From NCBI RefSeq assembly GCF_025145845.1, contig NZ_CP102253.1, positions 496,001 to 560,000 of the forward strand: DNA of 64,000 bases, given 5' to 3'. The first letter of the stretch is position 1, and every line of letters begins with the position of its first letter. Position numbers and translations under genes: made by a program. The stretch comes from Alistipes shahii WAL 8301. GTDB lineage: Bacteria > Bacteroidota > Bacteroidia > Bacteroidales > Rikenellaceae. The notes beneath the pieces were generated by a model. That model saw nothing but the letters and a program-made list of their open reading frames with translations, was not told the origin of the DNA and ran no database searches. Of the stretch, positions 43,239 through 52,519 are shown in pieces.

Positions 43239-44366
43239 TTACAGCCGGCGCGAACCGTCGGAGATCACGACGTCGTAAACCTTCGGTTCGTGGCCGTATT
43301 TGGCGTTGAACTTCTCCTTGGCCGTGGCGATGAAGTTGTCGTAAAGTTCGTCCTTCACCAGGTTGATCGTGCAGCCGCCGAAGCCGCCGCCCATGATGCG
43401 CGAACCCGTCACGCCGCACTCCTCGGCGACCTCCGCCAGGAAGTCCAGCTCCTCGCACGACACTTCGTAGTCCTTCGACATGCCCCAGTGGGTCTCGTAC
43501 ATGCGCTTGCCGACCGTCTCGTAGTCGCCCTTTTCGAGCGCTTCGCATACGTCCAGAACGCGCTTCTCCTCGCCGATCACATAGCGGGCGCGCTTGTAGT
43601 CCTCCTCCGAAATCCGATCCTTGACGGCCTCGAGCTGCTCCATCGTGGCGCCGCGCAGGAACTCCTGCCCCAGCACTTTCGCAACGCGCTCGCAGGAAGC
43701 GCGGCGGTCGTTGTACGGAGAGCCTACCAGTTCGTGCTTCACGCGCGAATCCAGCAGAACCAACTTATAGCCCTTCGGGTCGAACGGGAAGTAGGCGTAT
43801 TCCAGCGAACGGCAGTCCAGACGGATCAGGTTGCCCTTCTTGCCGAACACCGAGGCGAACTGGTCCATGATGCCGCAGTTCACGCCGCAGTAGTTGTGCT
43901 CGGTCGACTGACCGATCTTCGCCAGTTCGAACTTGTCGATACCGCAGTTATAGAGGTCGTTCAGCGCAAAGGCGTAGGTTGATTCCAGCGCTGCCGACGA
44001 CGACATGCCGGCGCCCAGGGGCACGTCTCCGGCAAACACCGTGTCGAAACCGCCGATCTTGCCGCCGCGCTTCTGAATCTCGCGGCAGACGCCGAAGATG
44101 TAGCACGCCCAGCTCTCGGCCGGTTTGTCCGCCTCGTTCAGACCGAACTCCGAGCTTTCGCCCAGGTCGAGCGCATAAGCGCGCACCTTGTCCGTGCCGT
44201 TGAGCCGGATCGCCGCGACAATACCCTTATCGACCGCCCCCGGGAAGACGAAGCCCCCGTTGTAGTCCGTATGCTCGCCGATCAGGTTGATGCGGCCCGG
44301 AGAGGCGAACAGGATGGCTCCTTCGCCGTAAAGTTCATTGAATTTCTTGCTGACTTTTTCTTTCAT
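43239..44366 (-). CDS. galK: Galactokinase
   Basis: 375 aa, the normal length. GHMP-kinase motifs: SPGRINLIGEHTDYNGGFVF (galactokinase signature, residues about 23-42), GAGMSSSAALE (phosphate loop, about 120-130) and GSRIMGGGFGGCTINLV near 330. It phosphorylates alpha-D-galactose with ATP to galactose-1-phosphate in the cytoplasm (Leloir pathway). No galactose transporter or mutarotase is adjacent in the window, so it appears as a single-gene unit with its own terminator. Confidence 0.96.
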   Translation of the reverse strand: MKEKVSKKFNELYGEGAILFASPGRINLIGEHTDYNGGFVFPGAVDKGIVAAIRLNGTDKVRAYALDLGESSEFGLNEADKPAESWACYIFGVCREIQKRGGKIGGFDTVFAGDVPLGAGMSSSAALESTYAFALNDLYNCGIDKFELAKIGQSTEHNYCGVNCGIMDQFASVFGKKGNLIRLDCRSLEYAYFPFDPKGYKLVLLDSRVKHELVGSPYNDRRASCERVAKVLGQEFLRGATMEQLEAVKDRISEEDYKRARYVIGEEKRVLDVCEALEKGDYETVGKRMYETHWGMSKDYEVSCEELDFLAEVAEECGVTGSRIMGGGFGGCTINLVKDELYDNFIATAKEKFNAKYGHEPKVYDVVISDGSRRL

Positions 44367-44556
44367 GGCTCTTATTTTGTGGTTTTAAGTTTGAGTATCC
44401 GGATTCGGATTGCACGAAGATAGGAAAAAAATCCGTGACGCCCGGCATAATTTCGTTTCAATTAACAATAAAAATCGACCATTTCATGCCCGGAATCCCC
44501 GAAAACGGCTGCGGCGACATCCTTATGCAAACGAAAGTTTTGCCTTCCTTTCGACT

Positions 44557-44585
44557 TGTAAATCCGGAAATGTTTGCTACCTTTG
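44557..44585 (+). promoter_or_regulatory. Promoter of the second glycerophosphodiesterase gene
   Basis: TTG at 44557-44559 and TACCTTTG at 44578-44585 separated by 18 bp match the Bacteroidetes -33/-7 pattern. The likely transcript start is about 35 bp before the ATG at 44630. Confidence 0.55.
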
Positions 44586-44629
44586 TAATGGTTTCGTTTC
44601 AGAAGTCACCAACTAACATTTCAAACGAT

Positions 44630-45391
44630 ATGACAAAAAACCTCATTTTGGCCGCCGCCATGCTGTTAGCAGGAGGCGCCGTCGCAGCCCAACCCAAGGT
44701 AATCGCACACCGCGGTTACTGGACAGCCCCCGAATCGGCGCAGAACTCGATCGCTTCGTTCACGAAAGCCGACGCCATCGGTGTCTTCGGCTCGGAAATC
44801 GACGTATGGCTCACCGCCGACGACAAACTGATCGTCAACCACGACCGCATTTACAAAGGCACGGACGTCAACATGGAGAAAGCCACCGCCAAGGAGATCA
44901 CGGCCATCGTGCTGCCCAACGGCGAGAACATCCCCACGTTCGACGCCTACCTGAAACTCGTCGCCTCGAAACCCGACACGCGCCTGATTCTCGAAATGAA
45001 GTCGCTTTCGGATTACAACCGCGAAGACCTCGCCGCCAAAAAGATCGTCAAGCAGCTCAAGAAATACGGCGTGCTGGACCAGACGGAGATCATCGCCTTC
45101 TCGATCAACGCCTGCATGGCATTCAAGAAGCTCATTCCCGACACCAAAATCTACTACCTCAACGGCGACCTGGCTCCCAAGAGCATCAAGAAACTGGGGC
45201 TGGCCGGCATCGACTACTCGATGAAGGTGCTCCGCAAAAACCCCGAATGGGTGAAGCAGGCGCACGATCTGGGTCTCGAAGTCAACGTCTGGACCGTGGA
45301 TTCGGAGGAGGACATGAAGTATTTCATCGGGCTGGGCGTGGACTACATCACCACCGACTACCCCGAGCGGCTGCAAGCCCTGCTGAAATAA
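44630..45391 (+). CDS. Secreted glycerophosphodiester phosphodiesterase
   Basis: 253 aa from the ATG at 44630, chosen for the clean signal peptide MTKNLILAAAMLLAGGAVAAQ. The GDPD barrel motifs are KVIAHRGYW, SEIDVWLTAD, VNHDRIYKG, LILEMKSL, VNVWTVDS and DYITTDYPE. The enzyme yields glycerol-3-phosphate from deacylated phospholipids. The following glpR-glpD-glpT genes give it an obvious pathway context: outside hydrolysis, import by GlpT, oxidation by GlpD. It shares long blocks with the copy at 4399-5196. Confidence 0.93.
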   Translation: MTKNLILAAAMLLAGGAVAAQPKVIAHRGYWTAPESAQNSIASFTKADAIGVFGSEIDVWLTADDKLIVNHDRIYKGTDVNMEKATAKEITAIVLPNGENIPTFDAYLKLVASKPDTRLILEMKSLSDYNREDLAAKKIVKQLKKYGVLDQTEIIAFSINACMAFKKLIPDTKIYYLNGDLAPKSIKKLGLAGIDYSMKVLRKNPEWVKQAHDLGLEVNVWTVDSEEDMKYFIGLGVDYITTDYPERLQALLK

Positions 45392-45425
45392 CGACCGGCC
45401 GATTCGTCAGACAGCCGCTAAAGAT

Positions 45426-46082
45426 ATGTATAAAAAAGCGCTACTGATGCTGGGATTGCTGAGCCTCGGGCCAGGAGATGCGGTCATTGCACAAACAGAC
45501 ATTGTAAACATCCCGGAGGCGTTCTGGGAGTCGGGATTTGTTCTCAACGGTTGCAAAATCGAATTTCCCTGCAAACTTATCGACCTGATGCAGACCTCGA
45601 ATTATAAAAGCGGCTCAGTCAACACCAAAATTCCTCCTACCGGCGAAAACGAATTTTGGGCCGTAACTTTAACCAACGGGAAGGGAGAGAGAATCGAGGC
45701 TACGCTATTCAACCCCACGGCGCAGGAACTCGATGAAGCCGACTGCCTTGTAAACAGCATCAGCATCGGACCGCGTTCCGATAATTGGCACAATATCTCG
45801 GACTTTGCCGTTTTCGGTTTAAAGAGTAAGACGGCCACGCGGGAAGAGGTCGTCCAGGCGATCGAGAAATATTGCGGCGCACCTGCATACGTCATCGAAA
45901 CTCCGAATGCGGATTATTACCAATTTTATGATAAAAAGCCTACGGTAGCTAATCCGGCACATTGGACAAATATCAAAATAGAGATCACGATTTCCAAAAT
46001 GAAAGACACGTATAATGAAAAAATGATAGGATTCGACTTCCAACATGCAGGTGACTTTTACCGTAAACCGGAACCGAAATGA
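45426..46082 (+). CDS. Secreted protein of unknown function
   Basis: 218 aa. Probable signal peptide (KKALLMLGLLSLGPGDAVIAQ); no family was recognised. The mature part includes GCKIEFPCKLIDLM and a segment SDFAVFGLKSKTATREEVVQ followed by AIEKYCGAPAYVIET, suggesting a small alpha/beta fold. It begins 34 bp after the glycerophosphodiesterase gene and ends before a strong terminator, so the two form an operon. A role in glycerophosphodiester use is only guilt by association. Confidence 0.7.
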   Translation: MYKKALLMLGLLSLGPGDAVIAQTDIVNIPEAFWESGFVLNGCKIEFPCKLIDLMQTSNYKSGSVNTKIPPTGENEFWAVTLTNGKGERIEATLFNPTAQELDEADCLVNSISIGPRSDNWHNISDFAVFGLKSKTATREEVVQAIEKYCGAPAYVIETPNADYYQFYDKKPTVANPAHWTNIKIEITISKMKDTYNEKMIGFDFQHAGDFYRKPEPK

Positions 46083-46118
46083 TAAACCGTGCCGAACCTC
46101 TATTTTTCGCTTAACCTG

Positions 46119-46150
46119 AAAGCGGCCGTGATGTTCACGGCCGCTTTTTT
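46119..46150 (+). terminator. Intrinsic terminator between convergent units
   Basis: aaagcggccgtga and tcacggccgcttt form a 13-bp stem with a 3-nt loop, followed by T residues on the + strand. It closes the phosphodiesterase operon and separates it from the convergent repressor gene. Confidence 0.85.
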
Positions 46151-46180
46151 ATGATTCCACGTTCGGGGAAGAATGGCATA

Positions 46181-46981
46181 TCAGACATCCACCACCGTCA
46201 CCTCGATGCCGCGTTCACGCAGACGCTCCAGATAGAGGGGCTGCACACCGCTGTCGGTGATGATTCGGTCGACAGCCTCCAGATCGCAGATCTTGCTGAA
46301 CCCGCGGCGGCCGAATTTCGACGAGTCGGCCAGCACCACGACCTTCTGCGCGGCATTGATCATCGCATCGTTCAGCGAGGCTTCGAGCACGTTGGTCGTC
46401 GTCAGTCCGAACTCCGTGTCGATACCGTCCACGCCTACGAACAGTTTGCTGCAATTGAAATTGCGGAGCATCGCCTCGGCAAAGGGCCCCACGACCGACA
46501 CCGAACTGCTGCGGGTGATGCCGCCCAGCTGGAGGACATCCACATCGGCGTGCTGCGAGAGGATCTGGGTCACGGGAACCGCAGCCGTGATGACCGTCAG
46601 GTGGCCGACGGGCTTGATCTCCCGGGCCAGGAAAGCCATCGTCGTTCCCGAAGCGATGATGATCGAATCGTCCTGCGAAATCAGCTCCGCAGCGGCCGCG
46701 CCGATGGCCCGCTTCTCGGCCACGTTCTTCTTCTCCTTTTCGTTGACATGACGGTCGCTGATATAGGGACTTATGAGGATGGCGCTGCCATGGGTGCGGT
46801 AGAGCTTCTTCTGCTGTTCGAGGTAGGACAGGTCCTTGCGGATGGTCACTTCCGAAACCTTGAAAAGTTCGGAGAGCTGTGTCACCGAAATCGAGCCGTT
46901 CTGCTGCAACAGCGACAAAATACGGCTGTGCCGTTCCGGAAGGCTCAAAAGTGGTTCTTCACCTGGTTTGTTCATGCGCAA
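46181..46981 (-). CDS. glpR: DeoR-family transcriptional repressor, probable GlpR
   Basis: 266 aa. N-terminal DeoR HTH (RHSRILSLLQQNGSISVTQL, then FKVSEVTIRKDLSYLEQQKK) and a C-terminal sugar-phosphate-sensing domain (DSIIIASGTTMAFLAREI, VITAAVPVTQILSQ, LFVGVDGIDTEFGLTT, VVVLADSSKFGRRGF). Divergent placement 197 bp from glpD suggests it represses glpD/glpT and is relieved by glycerol-3-phosphate. The intergenic region has cgaaac-type repeats (about 47020 and 47147) that could be operators. Confidence 0.85.
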   Translation of the reverse strand: MRMNKPGEEPLLSLPERHSRILSLLQQNGSISVTQLSELFKVSEVTIRKDLSYLEQQKKLYRTHGSAILISPYISDRHVNEKEKKNVAEKRAIGAAAAELISQDDSIIIASGTTMAFLAREIKPVGHLTVITAAVPVTQILSQHADVDVLQLGGITRSSSVSVVGPFAEAMLRNFNCSKLFVGVDGIDTEFGLTTTNVLEASLNDAMINAAQKVVVLADSSKFGRRGFSKICDLEAVDRIITDSGVQPLYLERLRERGIEVTVVDV

Positions 46982-47113
46982 TTAAAATTTTAAAGTTTTG
47001 AGAGACTAATATACGAAAAATATTCGAAACACGAACATTCCGCCGCGATTATTTTCCCTCCCGCAAGAAATTGCATGCCCGATCAGAATATTTCAAATTA
47101 AAAGGTTTTTTAT

Positions 47114-47144
47114 TTTGAAATCGCCGAAATGATTTGTACTTTTG
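47114..47144 (+). promoter_or_regulatory. Promoter of glpD
   Basis: TTTG at 47114-47117, a 19-bp spacer and TACTTTTG at 47137-47144 fit the Bacteroidetes -33/-7 consensus exactly. The start codon follows 35 bp later. Confidence 0.7.
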
Positions 47145-47178
47145 TTCCGAAACGAAATCAATCATCAAACCGATATTT

Positions 47179-48747
47179 ATGGAAAGAGCATCACAAATCA
47201 AAAAGTTGTCCGACAAGGGCAAAATCTGGGACATGGTAGTCGTAGGCGGCGGTGCGACCGGACTCGGCGTCGCGGTGGATGCAGCCACGCGCGGCATGAG
47301 CGTAGCCTGCCTGGAGAAGACCGACTTTGCGAAATGTACGTCGAGCCGTTCGACCAAACTCGTGCACGGCGGCGTGCGCTACCTGCAAAAGGGCGACGTG
47401 ATGCTGGTGCTTGAAGCGTTGCGCGAGCGCGGCCGCATGAAGGCCAACGCCCCGCATCTGGTGAAGGACCAGGCGTTCGTCATTTCGAACTACCGCTACT
47501 GGGACAATTTCCTTTACTTCTGCGGCCTGACCTTCTACGATCTGCTCTCGTTCGGCTTCGGCTACGGACGTTCGAAGTACATCTCCGCCAAGAAAGTGAT
47601 GAAATACATCCCCACCTCGGTCGAAAAGGGGCTGAAGGGCGGCGTGGTCTACCACGACGGACAGTTCGACGACTCGCGCATGGCCATCAACCTCGCCCAG
47701 ACCTGCGTCGAGAACGGCGGCACGGTCGTCAACGAGGCCACCGTGACGGGCATCCTGCACAATGAGGCGGGCAAGGTCGCCGGCGTGAAGTTCGTCGACA
47801 ACACCACCGGCGAGGAGTATTCGATCAAGGCGCGCAGCGTCGTGAACGCCGCCGGCTGCTTCGTCGACGACATCATGCACATGGACAGCCCCGAACACCG
47901 CAAGATGGTCACCCCGAGCCAGGGCGTGCACCTCGTGCTGGACATGAAATTCCTGCAGAGCGACTATGCGATCATGGTTCCCAAGACCTCGGACGGCCGC
48001 GTGCTGTTCGCCGTGCCCTGGCACGACAAGGTCGTGGTCGGAACGACCGACATCGTGCGCCCCACCCCGGAGGAGGAGCCGCGTCCGCTGAAGGAGGAGA
48101 TCGACTTCATCCTCGGCACCGCGGGACTCTACATGAACCCGGCGCCCACCTACAAGGACATCCTCTCGGTATTCGCGGGTCAGCGTCCGCTGGCGGCGCC
48201 CAAGAAGGAGGGCAAGAACACGAAGGAGATTTCGCGCAGCCACAAGGTCATCACCTCGGACAACGGTCTGGTGACGATCACCGGCGGCAAGTGGACCTCC
48301 TACCGCCTGATGGCCGAGGACACGGTGGACAAGGCCATCGAAGTAGCGGGACTTCCCCGGCGCAAGTGCGTGACCAAGAAATTCCACATCCACGGCTACC
48401 GCAAGAATCCCAACCTCGCCGACCATATGTACGTTTACGGTTCGGACGAGCCGAAGATCCTGAATCTGATCAAGGAAAACCCGGCGCTGGGCGAAAAGCT
48501 CTCTCCGAAGTTCGGCTACACGCTTGCCGAGGTGGTTTGGGCCGTGCGCGAGGAGATGGCCCTCACGGTCGAGGACGTGCTGGCGCGCCGCGTGCGGCTG
48601 CTGTTCGTCGACGCCCGCGAGGCGATGGCCGCCGCCCCGAAGGTCGCCGAAACGATGGCCCGCGAACTGGGCCGCGACCAGGCATGGATCGATGCGCAGG
48701 TCGAAAGTTTCACGAAGATGGCGAAAAATTATATCTTTGAAGCTTAA
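47179..48747 (+). CDS. glpD: FAD-dependent glycerol-3-phosphate dehydrogenase
   Basis: 522 aa from the ATG at 47179 (MERASQIKKLSDKGKIWDMV), preferred over an upstream TTG that lies inside the promoter. FAD-binding GxGxxG-type VVVGGGATGLGVAVDAATRG, then SSRSTKLVHGGVRYLQ, the substrate-domain FAVPWHDKVVVGTTD and ITGGKWTSYRLMAEDTVD, and a C-terminal DAO_C domain (about 400-520). It oxidises glycerol-3-phosphate to dihydroxyacetone phosphate, passing electrons to quinone. The transporter gene follows 23 bp downstream. Confidence 0.95.
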   Translation: MERASQIKKLSDKGKIWDMVVVGGGATGLGVAVDAATRGMSVACLEKTDFAKCTSSRSTKLVHGGVRYLQKGDVMLVLEALRERGRMKANAPHLVKDQAFVISNYRYWDNFLYFCGLTFYDLLSFGFGYGRSKYISAKKVMKYIPTSVEKGLKGGVVYHDGQFDDSRMAINLAQTCVENGGTVVNEATVTGILHNEAGKVAGVKFVDNTTGEEYSIKARSVVNAAGCFVDDIMHMDSPEHRKMVTPSQGVHLVLDMKFLQSDYAIMVPKTSDGRVLFAVPWHDKVVVGTTDIVRPTPEEEPRPLKEEIDFILGTAGLYMNPAPTYKDILSVFAGQRPLAAPKKEGKNTKEISRSHKVITSDNGLVTITGGKWTSYRLMAEDTVDKAIEVAGLPRRKCVTKKFHIHGYRKNPNLADHMYVYGSDEPKILNLIKENPALGEKLSPKFGYTLAEVVWAVREEMALTVEDVLARRVRLLFVDAREAMAAAPKVAETMARELGRDQAWIDAQVESFTKMAKNYIFEA

Positions 48748-48770
48748 ACGGACTTTAACCCAAGCTTAAA

Positions 48771-50195
48771 ATGTTCAATTTTTTTAATCCTCCGGCTCCC
48801 AAACCGAGGCTCTCCCAGGACAAAATCCCGGCCAAATACGCGCAGATGCGTCTGCGCGTATTTTTGGGTGCGTTTCTGGGATACGCAGCCTACTATCTGG
48901 TGCGCAAGAATCTTTCGCTCGCAGCGCCAGGCATGATCGAGTCGGGACTCCTCGACAAGGCCAGCGTAGGACTCGCGGGTTCGGCGATCTCGATCGCCTA
49001 TGCCTTCAGCAAGTTCATCATGGGCAGCCTTTCCGACCGTTCCGACGCACGCAAGTTCCTTGTCGTAGGACTTATTCTCTCATCGTTGCTGATGATTTGC
49101 ACGGGACTGATCCCTTACAGCCACACAAATCCCGGCATCAACGTAGGCATTATCTTCGGTCTGATGCTGCTGGTGGGCTGGCTTTCGGGCATGGGATGGC
49201 CTCCCTGCGGGCGTATCATGGCCCACTGGTTCTCCCAGAACGAACGCAGTTTCAAAATGTCGGTATGGAATACGTCGCACACGATCGGCAGTGGCTCGCT
49301 GGGACTGCTCGTAACCGCCGGAATCGCCATCTTCGCCATGCTGGGATGGGGCGACACGTGGCGTGCAGCCTTCATCTTCCCGAGTTGCGTGGCGCTTCTT
49401 CTGGCCGTTTTCTGTTGGTGGGCGCTGCGCGACACGCCCCAGGCCTGCGGGCTGCCTCCCATCGACGAATACCGCAACGATTACTCGGCGGTAAAGGCCG
49501 CCAAGGGAGAAGAACAGAAAATCCCCTTCAAAAAACTCTTCGTCGACTACATTTTCAAGAACAAGATTCTCTGGCTCATCGCCCTGGCCAACGCTTTCGT
49601 CTATCTGGTGCGTTACGGCATTAGCGACTGGGCGCCGGTCTACCTGCAGGAGATGAATATCATGGATGCCTCGCAGAGCAACCTGGCCTTCTCGCTGCAC
49701 AACTACGCGGGCGTCCCCGGAACGATCATCTGCGGATGGATCTCGGCCAAATTCTTCAAGGGACGCTGCGCCCCGGCCAACGTGATCTACATGGTGTTGG
49801 TGCTGATCGGCATTCTGGTCTATTGGAAAGCCGCTCCCATTGCCCAGTCGCTGGCTGAAATCTTCGGCGGCGACCCTGCCGCCATCGGCCGCACGGTCGT
49901 CTACACGGCGCTCTGCGAAATCGGGTTCTGCATCTACGGTCCCGTGGCGCTGATCGGCATTCAGGCGCTGAACCTCGTGCCGAAGAATGCAGCCGGAACG
50001 GCCGCAGGATTCGTCGGGTTGTTCGGCTACCTGTTCGGCGACGCCGTGCTGGCGAAAATCGTCATGGGTTCGGTCGCCAACGACAACTCGCTGGGATGGA
50101 ACGCCACCTTCTGGATGTTCATTGTCGCCAGCCTGCTTGCCACGGCATTCTGCGCCACAACCTGGAAACGCGAGAAACAGGCTCTCTCCCGATAG
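48771..50195 (+). CDS. glpT: Glycerol-3-phosphate transporter (MFS, GlpT/UhpT family)
   Basis: 474 aa with about twelve membrane segments. Organophosphate:phosphate antiporter signatures: GYAAYYLVRKNLSLAAPGMI near the N-terminus, SKFIMGSLSDRSDARKFLV in the loop between helices 2 and 3, and GMGWPPCGRIMAHWFSQNER. It should exchange glycerol-3-phosphate for phosphate across the inner membrane, feeding GlpD. It is cotranscribed with glpD and ends before a strong hairpin. Confidence 0.93.
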   Translation: MFNFFNPPAPKPRLSQDKIPAKYAQMRLRVFLGAFLGYAAYYLVRKNLSLAAPGMIESGLLDKASVGLAGSAISIAYAFSKFIMGSLSDRSDARKFLVVGLILSSLLMICTGLIPYSHTNPGINVGIIFGLMLLVGWLSGMGWPPCGRIMAHWFSQNERSFKMSVWNTSHTIGSGSLGLLVTAGIAIFAMLGWGDTWRAAFIFPSCVALLLAVFCWWALRDTPQACGLPPIDEYRNDYSAVKAAKGEEQKIPFKKLFVDYIFKNKILWLIALANAFVYLVRYGISDWAPVYLQEMNIMDASQSNLAFSLHNYAGVPGTIICGWISAKFFKGRCAPANVIYMVLVLIGILVYWKAAPIAQSLAEIFGGDPAAIGRTVVYTALCEIGFCIYGPVALIGIQALNLVPKNAAGTAAGFVGLFGYLFGDAVLAKIVMGSVANDNSLGWNATFWMFIVASLLATAFCATTWKREKQALSR

Positions 50196-50205
50196 AAAAT
50201 TCCCG

Positions 50206-50781
50206 CTAACGAATCGTGAAAGCCCTTAACTCCCGGTTAAGGGCTTTTTCACGCCCTCCGACCAGACGGTCGACCAAGGCATGGAAACGGGGCGAATGGT
50301 CGTGGTGAACCGTGTGGCAGAGTTCGTGGACGATCACATAGTCGCGCAGGTGCTCCGGAAGAGTCATCAGAAAGAGGCTCAACGAGATGTGGTTGCTCCC
50401 CGAGCAACTCCCCCACTTCGTGCGCGAGGCGCGGATCGAAAGTTTTTCGTACTTCAGGCCCGTCGCCTCCGACAGCCGCCCGATGCGGCCCGGCAGGTCG
50501 GCTTTCGCCGCACGGCGCAGCTCCTCGATACGGGCTTTCCGCTCCTCGGGCGGCAACTGCGAAGGTAGGGATGCCCGCTTGCGGGCGAGCCGTTCGCGCG
50601 CCGCCCCGATCCATTCCGCTTTTTGCTCCAGAAAATCCAAAGCCCGTTTTTGCGGCACCCCGCAGGGGAACGAAAGCCGCACGGCGCCCGTGGCGCGCAC
50701 CGAAATCGAAATGCGGCGGGCGCGCACGGTCTGCGAGAGGGTCACCTCGCCCAGCCGGGGATGCACATAGAGGGAGGTCAT
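50206..50781 (-). CDS. YgjP-like metallopeptidase domain protein
   Basis: 191 aa. Basic N-terminal part (ARRISISVRATGAVRLSFPC), then a zinc-metallopeptidase core with SRTKWGSCSGSNHISLSLFL and the zinc site VIVHELCHTVHHDHSPRFHALV (HExxH with a distal His). This is the DUF45/YgjP family, cytoplasmic proteins of poorly known function. Its start overlaps the stop of the DUF4153 gene upstream (50778-50781), and its last codons contain the glpT terminator hairpin. Confidence 0.9.
   Translation of the reverse strand: MTSLYVHPRLGEVTLSQTVRARRISISVRATGAVRLSFPCGVPQKRALDFLEQKAEWIGAARERLARKRASLPSQLPPEERKARIEELRRAAKADLPGRIGRLSEATGLKYEKLSIRASRTKWGSCSGSNHISLSLFLMTLPEHLRDYVIVHELCHTVHHDHSPRFHALVDRLVGGREKALNRELRAFTIR
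50216..50252 (+). terminator. Intrinsic terminator of glpD-glpT, overlapping the convergent gene end
   Basis: agcccttaac and gttaagggct form a perfect 10-bp stem with a 5-nt loop followed by ttttt on the + strand. The hairpin lies inside the last codons of the convergent metallopeptidase gene, an economical overlap. Confidence 0.85.
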
Positions 50782-52511
50782 CGCATCAGCACAGCATTGA
50801 TCGCCATTCCCTGTATTACAACGGCAGAATCCGTACGTTCCAACTTAATATTTTCGAACAGAATCCGGCAACGGTCATCGCGGTAATCCAACAGCCGCAG
50901 CAACTGCTCCGGCGCAGGCTCGCACGCTTCGGCCGGATCGAATCCACTCCTTTCCAGCTGGCGTTCCAGCAAATCCCGACAGGAAATCCGGTACACGGCA
51001 CACTCCTCCCCCAAAAACAGACGAAGCGTATCGTTGCTGACATCATAACTATGATCGTTGTACCAGTTCCGGAGATTCGTATAATAATGCGGATATTCCG
51101 CATTTACCTCGAACCGGACATTAACGGGCGCCTCCAGTTCAATAATATTGGTATCGACACATGTATCGACACAGCTCCAATCATAGCCCCACCTCACGTA
51201 ATCGCGCATCGCTTCGGGGAAAATCGCGGCCAGATCGTCGAGGTCCTTCACGCCGAAACGGGCGAAAGCCGCGCTGTCGCGGCGGATATAGTCGAGCGAC
51301 TCGTAGAGTTTCCGGTACTCCTTCTTATAAACGGTATCGGCCAGCGGCATCGGCGTCAGCAGCAGCCGTCCGTCCCCGCCGAGGCGTCCGAGCCGCTCCG
51401 CCACCCGCTCCGCGCGCTGCGTCTGCGACTGCACGGCGATACGCTCCGGCTCGAGGAAGGGAACGTAAGCCAGCGCGGCGAAGCTCACCCATGCCGCAAG
51501 ACACACCCACAGGTAACGGCCCGTACGCTGCGAAAGGAACAACAGCACGCAGAGGGTCATCAGACCGCCGCACACCACGAGGTAGACGCGCGGTTCGGTC
51601 AGGCCGTATTCGTTCGTGCGGCGTACCACGCCGATCCAGAACAGCGTCAGCACGGGCAGCGACACAAGGCTGAAACGGTCGAAAAACCAGTCGTAAATCC
51701 GTTTTTCAAGCAGCCGCCCCAGCGCCTTCACGGCCAGCGCCGTCATCGTGAACCCGAAGACCAGATAGGCCACGCCGCCCTCGGGCAGCGTCCACGTGAC
51801 GAGGATTTTGGCCATGTAGAGGTAGAGGATTGCGGCGTAGATCAGCAGCGCGGGGGTCACGATGTAGTTCAGCAGCATTTCGAGGATGCGGCTGCCGCGC
51901 AGTTCGGCGTCCCGCCAGCGGTCGGCCATCATCAGGAACAGCAGCGGCACGGCCAGCGTCTCGCAGATCGTCACGGCCCACACCGCGACGTGTTCGATCC
52001 ACGCTCCGTCGAGGCCGAAGATATAGGTCGCCGAATAGAGTATCGCATAGAACAGCCCCAGCGCGACATTGGCGAACAGCAGGGCCAGCGCACCCGAGCG
52101 CAGCCAGACGAGCGCGCCGTTGACGAACCGGTCGTTGCGCACGGCCCGCAGGCTCAACAGCAACAGCAGCGGCGCCAGTATGCCGAGCGAAATGCGGAAA
52201 GACGCGCTTTCGATCCAGTCGCCGAGACCGCTCCAAAGCGTCAGCGGCACGATCGGCGCCCACACGACCCAATAGACTTTCCGCCACGGTCCGCGCCCCG
52301 CCAGGTTGTTGACGGCAAGCGCCAGAGCGAAGAACAGCGGCACGAGGCCAAGTCTATTAAACAATTCCTCCTCGCTCCAGTCGAGTTCGTAGGTGAGCAG
52401 GCACCGGATGCAGGCGTAGAGCGCCAGGAGCGTTTCGACCGGGTACGACCGCACGACCCGCACGGCCCCTTCGCGGAGCCAGCGCAGGCAGTATTCGAGT
52501 TTGGCTTTCAC
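50778..52511 (-). CDS. DUF4153 integral membrane protein
   Basis: 577 aa from a GTG at 52511 (VKAKLEYCLRWLREGAVRVV). An in-frame ATG at 52610 would add 33 residues, but that stretch is encoded by an intergenic repeat. The N-terminal two thirds contain about ten hydrophobic segments (for example LVPLFFALALAVNNLAG, YLVFGFTMTALAVKALG), and the C-terminal third is a soluble domain of about 200 residues. DUF4153 proteins are common in Bacteroidetes; their function is unknown to me. Coupled by overlap to the metallopeptidase gene downstream. Confidence 0.82.
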   Translation of the reverse strand: MKAKLEYCLRWLREGAVRVVRSYPVETLLALYACIRCLLTYELDWSEEELFNRLGLVPLFFALALAVNNLAGRGPWRKVYWVVWAPIVPLTLWSGLGDWIESASFRISLGILAPLLLLLSLRAVRNDRFVNGALVWLRSGALALLFANVALGLFYAILYSATYIFGLDGAWIEHVAVWAVTICETLAVPLLFLMMADRWRDAELRGSRILEMLLNYIVTPALLIYAAILYLYMAKILVTWTLPEGGVAYLVFGFTMTALAVKALGRLLEKRIYDWFFDRFSLVSLPVLTLFWIGVVRRTNEYGLTEPRVYLVVCGGLMTLCVLLFLSQRTGRYLWVCLAAWVSFAALAYVPFLEPERIAVQSQTQRAERVAERLGRLGGDGRLLLTPMPLADTVYKKEYRKLYESLDYIRRDSAAFARFGVKDLDDLAAIFPEAMRDYVRWGYDWSCVDTCVDTNIIELEAPVNVRFEVNAEYPHYYTNLRNWYNDHSYDVSNDTLRLFLGEECAVYRISCRDLLERQLERSGFDPAEACEPAPEQLLRLLDYRDDRCRILFENIKLERTDSAVVIQGMAINAVLMR

Positions 52512-52519
52512 AGAATTAT

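Noticed and set aside
47191..48426. 411-codon minus-strand frame opposite glpD
   Set aside because: Val/His/Arg-rich shadow without domains; glpD is complete on the + strand.
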